20,097 bases of DNA from Fumia sp045645505 (GTDB lineage: Bacteria > Bacillota > Clostridia > Oscillospirales > Ruminococcaceae): positions 1 through 20,097 of the forward strand of contig JAZRIW010000026.1 in assembly GCA_045645505.1 (NCBI GenBank). The letters run 5' to 3'. The notes under the pieces were generated by a model, which saw only the letters and a list, made by a program, of their open reading frames with translations, was not told the origin of the DNA and did no database searches. This document shows, one piece after another, positions 15,693 to 20,097 of this stretch (within the stretch, counting starts at the first letter, position 1; each line of letters starts with the position of its first letter). The translations under genes and the position numbers were made by a program.

Positions 15693-15724
15693 AAACCTCC
15701 CTTTACACAAGGGAGGTTTTTTTA
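15693..15724 (+). terminator. Terminator of the AraC-controlled operon
   Basis: AAACCTCCCTT and AAGGGAGGTTT form an 11-base perfect stem with a five-base loop, followed by a T run, 33 bases after the FIST gene stop. Confidence 0.85.
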
Positions 15725-15766
15725 TTGTATTTTAAGGTTTTATTTGTCGTGGGAGGAAAATTTAAA

Positions 15767-15889
15767 TAGCCTTCCCCTCAAAGGAGAAGGGGGACCGCTT
15801 GCGGTGGATGAGGTGGGAAGAATTTACGATATTTAAGGCTCCACTTGTCAGGGGAGCTGTCAGCCGAGTAGGCTGACAGAGGGAGGCTA
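15767..15889. repeat. Composite palindromic intergenic repeat (MITE-like)
   Basis: A 123-base element begins TAGCCTTCCC and ends GGGAGGCTA, imperfect terminal inverted repeats. Inside are a hairpin ACCGC-TT-GCGGT (15794-15805) and a 9-bp perfect stem CTGTCAGCC/GGCTGACAG (15857-15879), plus GATGAGGTGGG and CTTGTCAGGGGAGCTG phrases. I recall similar repeats scattered through genomes of gut Firmicutes. It is far more GC-rich than its surroundings and has no open frame. Mobilisation by a transposase in trans is inference. Confidence 0.65.
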
Positions 15890-15937
15890 AATAAAAAAAT
15901 CCTTTTTGTATGGTTTGTGTTTAAAGGACAATGATTT

Positions 15938-15972
15938 AAAAGGCAGAAACGAAAAAATCGTTTCTGCCTTTT
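15938..15972 (-). terminator. Terminator of the restriction-modification operon
   Basis: Arms AAAAGGCAGAAACGA (15938-15952) and TCGTTTCTGCCTTTT (15958-15972) pair perfectly over 15 bases around a five-base loop, 23 bases past the stop of the last gene of the minus-strand operon. It is usable in both directions. Confidence 0.8.
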
Positions 15973-15995
15973 ATTATAAGGGCTGGGTTAAGATA

Positions 15996-16742
15996 TTATT
16001 TTTTAAATACAAATAAATACTCATGTGCAATCAAAAAAAAGTTATATTTCACACTGTTTGTTTTCCAATAACCAGTTGCTTTGCAGTTATGTTGCTCTTT
16101 GATAATCAATTCTTTCAGTTTAAAACCTGTATCTTCGAAGATTCTCATAACATTAAATGACATTGGTATCATATGACCTTTTTGGCGAGTATCACCCATA
16201 AGAATGGCACAAAACTTGTCTTTTTTTAGAACGCGATAACTTTCCAAAGCCACCTTTTTCATTTCTACAAGGAAATCCTTAACTTTTAACAAAGATAAAT
16301 CTTCAGGAATATTCTCACTATATTGAATAATATCTGCATACGGTGGGTGAGTGCATATTAAATCAATGCTTTCATCAGGAACAAAATTAAGATTTCTTGC
16401 ATCTCCTTTTTTGATATATATTTTACCTTTAGCAGGTTCGTAATCAAAAGATGTTTTCTCTCTGCATCTGTCAAGTGCAACATCATTAACATCTACGCCA
16501 ATGATATTCCGATTAAGCAACTTAGCCTCTACAAGAGTAGTGCCACCTCCTGCAAATTGGTCTAATATCAAATCTCCCTCTTGAGAATATCTTAAAATAA
16601 TATTTCTTGGTATATATGGCGACCAATTACCACGCCACTTTGCATCGTGTGTTGCCCAATCCCCGCGTTTTGGAAATGACCAATGTGTAGTCATTTCTAA
16701 TTTGAAATCTTCCGGTTCCCATTTAGTAATTTTCTTTGACAT
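15996..16742 (-). CDS. DNA methyltransferase (N4-cytosine/N6-adenine type), second methylase of the R-M operon
   Basis: This 248-residue SAM-dependent methylase has motif I DQFAGGGTT (61-69) and the catalytic motif IV as THPPY (131-135), the (D/N/S)PPY box of amino-methyltransferases with a His in place of Asp/Asn/Ser. Motif I precedes IV, and no large separate target-recognition domain is seen. This differs in layout from DpnA, the second methylase of classical DpnII operons. Its ATG overlaps the stop of the endonuclease gene (TAATG), so it is translationally coupled and last in the operon. It may give extra protection of GATC or hemimethylated/single-stranded DNA, or methylate another site. 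Target base and sequence cannot be read from the sequence. Confidence 0.82.
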   Translation of the reverse strand: MSKKITKWEPEDFKLEMTTHWSFPKRGDWATHDAKWRGNWSPYIPRNIILRYSQEGDLILDQFAGGGTTLVEAKLLNRNIIGVDVNDVALDRCREKTSFDYEPAKGKIYIKKGDARNLNFVPDESIDLICTHPPYADIIQYSENIPEDLSLLKVKDFLVEMKKVALESYRVLKKDKFCAILMGDTRQKGHMIPMSFNVMRIFEDTGFKLKELIIKEQHNCKATGYWKTNSVKYNFFLIAHEYLFVFKK

Positions 16743-17620
16743 TACTTAAAAACCTCACTAATTATTCCGTCTTCCAAATCTTTAATGTTGTATATGTGCT
16801 CCATAACATCAAAAGTTTCCTCAAGATTGTTACGAGCACTTATCCAACCTTTGCCATCTGTAAACCAAACAAATGTGAATCCGTCAATTTCTTCGGTTTC
16901 CCAAGCAAGAGTTTTGTAGCTACGTGCAGTTTCATTTAATTTACTGCCACCACCAGTATAGAAATTAGTTTCAATACCATAAATCATAGTTGGTGTTTTT
17001 ATAACAAAATCAAAACGTTTTTCCGTTCTGCCTTGGTTTGAAATGGCGGATAAGTCGATATTCCATTTGTTTGTGATTTGGTGGATATACACTTCCTTAA
17101 AGTAGTTTACATCTTTAACAAAGCCAGCTTTCTGAATAAAGCTTTCAACCAAATCTTCCATCAAGTGTCCGCCACGATTTTTACGACCATTAGAATCAAG
17201 CCCTGTTTCCACACCAGTTGCGTAATCAACTAAATTATTTACTATGTGGTTTTTTAATAAATCAAACAAGCCGGTTTCACGCATAAAGTATTTATATTTT
17301 TCATAATGAGTGTGACTATTAGGCGGATACCTTCCAAAATCAAATTGGAATAAGTGTCCACCATTTTCATCCTGACAGTATATTTCATTCGCTCTAACCG
17401 CTAATAGTAGCGGAATGCACTTTAATACTTCAGGATATTTTCTAATTAAGTTTTCAAAATCAAGTTCAATGTTTTTAGAACCGATTAGTGAATTTAAGAT
17501 GTTAAGTTCAACCTTAATGCCATCAACATTTCTGTGAACCTTTTCAAAATCTATGTAATAACCATAATCTGCGATACTATCACGGAAACCTGATAACCAA
17601 GTGCTAAAATCTCTAACCAA
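16742..17620 (-). CDS. DpnII-family restriction endonuclease (GATC)
   Basis: This type II endonuclease of the DpnII/MboI/LlaDCHI group is expected to cut unmethylated GATC. Family signatures include YPEVLKCIPLLLA (62-74), GLFDLLKNH, DLDSNGRKNRGGHLMED-type residues around 141-155, and the PD-(D/E)xK core with D204 in KRFDFVIK and E217 in YGIETNFY, followed by GGGSKLNETARSYK. I place the start at TTG (17620), because AAGGGGG lies eight bases upstream. The protein then begins VRDFSTWLSGF and is 292 residues, close to DpnII, whose N-terminus I recall as aligning there. A longer in-frame ATG at 17743 lacks a ribosome site and would run through the zinc-ribbon gene in another frame. It sits between the two methylase genes. 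Confidence 0.9.
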   Translation of the reverse strand: MVRDFSTWLSGFRDSIADYGYYIDFEKVHRNVDGIKVELNILNSLIGSKNIELDFENLIRKYPEVLKCIPLLLAVRANEIYCQDENGGHLFQFDFGRYPPNSHTHYEKYKYFMRETGLFDLLKNHIVNNLVDYATGVETGLDSNGRKNRGGHLMEDLVESFIQKAGFVKDVNYFKEVYIHQITNKWNIDLSAISNQGRTEKRFDFVIKTPTMIYGIETNFYTGGGSKLNETARSYKTLAWETEEIDGFTFVWFTDGKGWISARNNLEETFDVMEHIYNIKDLEDGIISEVFK

Positions 17621-17633
17621 ACTATATTCCCCC

Positions 17634-17813
17634 TTATTTTGCTTTACAAGGCTTACCAGCTTCGCAATGAGCCGAACGACATTTGCGACAATATGATTGG
17701 GGGATGTATCGACCATCACCCATATTTCTGTATCCAAATTCATTTTCTATATCGTTTTTGCCATATGCCGTTTTTTCACAGCAAGGGCATTGTGCATATT
17801 CTCCATAAGGCAT
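17634..17813 (-). CDS. Small zinc-ribbon-like protein in the R-M operon
   Basis: A 59-residue protein with C9-x2-C12 (CPCC) and C42-x2-C45 (CRKC), plus H49, C50 and C56. This is consistent with a zinc ribbon or rubredoxin-like knuckle pair and rich enough in cysteine to be unlikely by chance. The start at 17813 (MPYGEYAQ) has GAGGAGG nine bases upstream, which is also the end of the methylase gene; an in-frame ATG at 17831 would lie on this ribosome site and is rejected. Its stop codon TAA leads into the AAGGGGG ribosome site of the endonuclease. Position and strong ribosome site argue for a real gene. Function unknown: control protein, accessory factor or DNA-binding partner are possible. 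Confidence 0.7.
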   Translation of the reverse strand: MPYGEYAQCPCCEKTAYGKNDIENEFGYRNMGDGRYIPQSYCRKCRSAHCEAGKPCKAK

Positions 17814-17827
17814 ATTATTTATCCTCC

Positions 17828-18901
17828 TCAAAAATTTGATATTAAAAGTTCTTTAATTTTACCTCTGCCTTGACTGTTACTATTTATCATTCGTGTGGCT
17901 TCAACTCTTTTGATTTTATGATTGCTATAGATGTCATCGAAGAATTCATCGTCTTCGTTAGTGTTCTTAGGATCAGAATTGCTAACTACTATTTTAGCAC
18001 CTTTTTTATTCATTTCATCTACGAACTTTGCTAACTCAATTTGTTTCTCATCTGTAAATAGGTTTTCTGTATATGCGGTGAAACTTGATGTTTCTGTAAG
18101 CGGTCTGTATGGCGGATCAAAGTACACGAATGTGTGCTTGTCTATAAAGTTTGCTGATTCTTTGTAATCTCCGCATATGACTTCAACCTTTTGGAGTTTT
18201 TCAGATACTGTTCGTAGGTTTCTTTCGTCACATATAAGCGGATTTTTATATGAACCCATCGGGACATTGAACAGTCCTTTCTTATTTACTCGATACAGTC
18301 CATTAAAGCATGTTTTATTTAAAAATATCATCAGCGCCGCTTTAGTAACATTTTTTGTTTCGTCACCATTTACCTTAATATTATTAAATTTATCTCGCAT
18401 ACTCATATAATATGTTTTTCTACCATTAGTATCAAGTTTTATATATTCTTCCTGATATGTTTCTAACAAGGTGATTAAGTCATCAATTTCATATTTGATA
18501 ATATCATATGTATTAATCAATTCTGTATTTATATCGCTGATATAAACCTCCTTCAAATCATATTTACTAAGAATATCAAATAAGACTGCACCACCGCCAA
18601 CAAAGGGTTCTGCATACTTTGTAATGTTTCCTTCTGCAAATGGATAATAACGTTCAATTTCTTTTAGGAGTTGACCTTTTCCACCTGCCCATTTTAGAAA
18701 CGGTTTGGCATTTTTTTCGTTAGACTGATTATATCTTAGGCTACGCGCATCTTCAGGTTTTTTGGCATCAATAGGTATAATCCACATATTACCAAGAGTT
18801 GCGACGTTAGTTATACGTTTTTCTTTGCACAAAGTTAAAACTCTTCTATGTGATATATTCCATTTTTCAGCCGCCTCACTTGCGGTCATATATGTTAACA
18901 T
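17828..18901 (-). CDS. Dam-family adenine-N6 DNA methyltransferase with N-terminal helix-turn-helix
   Basis: The 357-residue protein has an N-terminal DNA-binding-like domain of about 55 residues (TASEAAEKWNISHRRVLTLC at 6-25, then a WIIPIDA wing), as in excisionase/MerR-type helix-turn-helix modules. A complete DpnM/Dam methylase follows: SAM-binding FLKWAGGKGQL (68-78) and PFVGGGAV (99-106), NKTCFNGLYRVN (195-206) with the following FNVPMGSY, and catalytic DPPY (262-265). The expected product is m6A in GATC, protecting against the DpnII-like endonuclease downstream. Typical DpnM (about 284 residues) lacks the N-terminal part, so the fusion may make the methylase also the operon's autoregulator. 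The start at 18901 has AAGGGGCG at a rather long distance; M5 (18889) is an alternative. First gene of the operon. Confidence 0.9.
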   Translation of the reverse strand: MLTYMTASEAAEKWNISHRRVLTLCKEKRITNVATLGNMWIIPIDAKKPEDARSLRYNQSNEKNAKPFLKWAGGKGQLLKEIERYYPFAEGNITKYAEPFVGGGAVLFDILSKYDLKEVYISDINTELINTYDIIKYEIDDLITLLETYQEEYIKLDTNGRKTYYMSMRDKFNNIKVNGDETKNVTKAALMIFLNKTCFNGLYRVNKKGLFNVPMGSYKNPLICDERNLRTVSEKLQKVEVICGDYKESANFIDKHTFVYFDPPYRPLTETSSFTAYTENLFTDEKQIELAKFVDEMNKKGAKIVVSNSDPKNTNEDDEFFDDIYSNHKIKRVEATRMINSNSQGRGKIKELLISNF

Positions 18902-18925
18902 TTACAATCACGCCCCTTATGTATG

Positions 18926-18954
18926 ATTATATTCCAAAACTGGAATAAAAGCAA
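18926..18954 (-). promoter_or_regulatory. Promoter of the R-M operon
   Basis: On the minus strand TTGCTT (18954-18949), 17 bases, then a perfect TATAAT (18931-18926), 25 bases upstream of the methylase start. Confidence 0.7.
18930..18947. promoter_or_regulatory. Palindromic operator candidate in the promoter spacer
   Basis: TATTCCA-AAAC-TGGAATA, perfect 7-base arms, fills the spacer of the R-M promoter and touches its -10 box. A protein bound here would block RNA polymerase. The obvious candidate is the helix-turn-helix domain of the methylase; this is inference. Confidence 0.55.
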
Positions 18955-18974
18955 TACTAAATTTTAAAATACTT

Positions 18975-19013
18975 AAAAAGACAGATTTATTATTTTAATA
19001 AATCTGTCTTTTT
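18975..19013 (-). terminator. Terminator after the D-hydroxyacid dehydrogenase gene
   Basis: An 18-base perfect stem (18975-18992 with 18996-19013), loop TTT, flanked by A and T runs. A second small palindrome, TTGTACT-TACG-AGTACAA (19013-19030), lies immediately beside it on the dehydrogenase side. Confidence 0.8.
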
Positions 19014-19056
19014 TGTACTTACGAGTACAACCTACTATATGAAACGGTTTTTAATT

Positions 19057-19998
19057 TTATGGATTTACGACGTTTTTGGGGTGGCCGTCTAAAAAGGCGT
19101 TAAAGTTTTCTGCGACTACGTCGATAAGTCGTTTTCGTGCTTCCAATGTAGCCCAGCCTGAATGGGGGGTTATGATTGAGCGGGGGTTATTTAAAAGGGG
19201 ATTATCGCTTTTCGGAGGTTCCGGATCCATTACATCAATTCCGGCCATATAAAGTTTTCCGCTATTAAGTGCCTCTGAAACTGCTTCTTCGTCAAGTATA
19301 GCGCCTCTTGCAGTATTTATTAAAATTACACCGTCTTTCATTTTTTCAAGTGCCGAAGCATTTATCATTTTACGGGTTTTGTCGTTAAGCGGACAGTGAA
19401 TGGAAATTACGTCGGACTCCTTATAAATGGTGTCAAGGTCAACGTATCTTACATTGTCATCGGGATTTGGGTTATTCCGATAAGCTATAAGCTTCATTCC
19501 CATAGCTTTTGCCATTTCACCGAAAGTTTTACCGATACTTCCGTATCCGATTATTCCGAGCGTTTTATTATAAAGCTCATAAGTGGGGACTTTTATGATA
19601 TTTTCGTCAGCCCAGTTACCATTTTTTACTATATTATTAAAGTCAGAAACGCGGTTTACAATCTCTAAAAGCAATGCCAATGCGTGTTGGGATACAGAAT
19701 AAGATGAATAGTCGGGGACATTACATACAGTTATATTAAGTTCCTTTGCGGCAACGATATCGATAAGATTATATCCTGTTGCGAAGATGCCTATATACTT
19801 TAAATTCGGGCATTTTTCCATAACTTCGCGTGAGATACTGATGCGGTTTGTAAATATAGCAAAAGCGTCTTTAATGCGTGGTAGCAGCTCTTCAGGGGTT
19901 GTAAAGCTATAAACTTCACAGTCAAATCCATCTCTTTTTAACTTAAGAGGGAGGACATTTCTCGTAATAAGTGTTTCGTCGAGAATAACAAGTTTCAT
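19057..19998 (-). CDS. D-2-hydroxyacid dehydrogenase, glycerate/hydroxypyruvate reductase-like
   Basis: This 313-residue cytoplasmic enzyme reduces a 2-keto acid to the D-hydroxy acid, or the reverse. The nucleotide motif GYGSIG is at 151-156 and the catalytic triad is R231 (NTARGAI), E260 (DPEPP) and H279 (TPHSGWAT). HSGWAT after the histidine and the length fit the HprA (D-glycerate dehydrogenase) group better than PGDH, since there is no ACT domain. After the second Rossmann strand the sequence reads IAYRNNP, with R174 where NAD-specific members have an aspartate; this favours NADPH. GGAAACGGTG precedes the start. Exact substrate uncertain. Confidence 0.88.
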   Translation of the reverse strand: MKLVILDETLITRNVLPLKLKRDGFDCEVYSFTTPEELLPRIKDAFAIFTNRISISREVMEKCPNLKYIGIFATGYNLIDIVAAKELNITVCNVPDYSSYSVSQHALALLLEIVNRVSDFNNIVKNGNWADENIIKVPTYELYNKTLGIIGYGSIGKTFGEMAKAMGMKLIAYRNNPNPDDNVRYVDLDTIYKESDVISIHCPLNDKTRKMINASALEKMKDGVILINTARGAILDEEAVSEALNSGKLYMAGIDVMDPEPPKSDNPLLNNPRSIITPHSGWATLEARKRLIDVVAENFNAFLDGHPKNVVNP

Positions 19999-20071
19999 AT
20001 AATCACCGTTTCCTATATATTTTAGATAAAATTAAGACATTCTTTTGGGGTATTTTGCTTAAAATTACTAT

Positions 20072-20077
20072 TGTCAA
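20072..20077 (-). promoter_or_regulatory. Possible -35 box upstream of the hydroxyacid dehydrogenase gene
   Basis: The minus strand carries a perfect TTGACA about 75 bases before the start, but the sequence 16-18 bases on (AATACC region) is a poor -10. The remaining sequence up to 20097 shows no gene. Confidence 0.25.
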
Positions 20078-20097
20078 AATATGAAAAATATACTATA

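Larger units (their letters stand above)
15660..15995. other. Non-coding region with terminators and a palindromic repeat element
   Basis: This 336-base stretch between the FIST gene and the restriction-modification operon has no credible gene. It holds the terminator of the plus-strand operon, a composite palindromic repeat and the terminator of the minus-strand operon. Confidence 0.7.

Noticed and set aside
15660..15995. tRNA-like or integrase attachment site next to the R-M operon
   Set aside because: The hairpins do not form a cloverleaf and no direct repeat flanking the operon was found by eye.
16742..17743. Endonuclease starting at the ATG at 17743
   Set aside because: No ribosome site there, and the extra 41 residues overlap a better-supported cysteine-rich gene in another frame; the TTG at 17620 has AAGGGGG at good distance and gives a DpnII-like length.

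Overview
The window reads as a low-GC chromosomal segment of an anaerobic, Gram-positive, Clostridia-like gut Firmicute. The signs are AT-rich spacers, strong AGGAGG-type ribosome sites, TTGxxx/TATAAT promoters often with an extended TG, U-tailed hairpin terminators, choline-binding-type cell-wall repeats, and an intergenic palindromic repeat of a kind I recognise from gut Firmicutes. The species cannot be named from the sequence.

Left part (1-6407, all minus strand): the 5' two thirds of an aconitase gene running off the window, a stand-alone trpB, two paralogous secreted proteins with C-terminal cell-wall-binding repeats, and a class I (type Ic-like) aspartate aminotransferase. trpB lies only 12 bases behind one of the cell-wall protein genes. 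Then comes a 311-base divergent promoter region and pyrE (6719-7381, plus).

Centre (7421-15659): an AraC-family regulator (minus) is divergent from a tight six-gene plus-strand operon. Its genes encode an Old Yellow Enzyme-type flavoprotein with a 4Fe-4S motif but no C-terminal reductase domains, an SDR dehydrogenase, a fumarate-reductase-like flavoprotein, a 574-residue protein that may be a toroid/beta-sandwich carbohydrate-active enzyme, a sugar isomerase/epimerase-like TIM barrel, and a FIST-domain protein. The intergenic region carries three TTGC elements 21 and 20 bp apart, as expected for AraC-family half-sites. The OYE/SDR/FrdA-like trio has the same protein families as the reductive equol pathway, but with other partners. 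It is the best candidate here for an undescribed catabolic system; the substrate is unknown.

Right part (15660-20097): terminators and a composite palindromic repeat precede a minus-strand DpnII-like (GATC) restriction-modification operon. In transcription order this is a Dam methylase with an N-terminal helix-turn-helix fusion, a 59-residue zinc-ribbon-like protein, a DpnII-family endonuclease best read from a TTG start, and a second DNA methylase with a THPPY motif. A perfect palindrome sits inside the promoter spacer of this operon, suggesting autoregulation by the helix-turn-helix methylase. The window ends with a D-2-hydroxyacid dehydrogenase (minus). No tRNA, rRNA, CRISPR array, transposase or integrase was seen.
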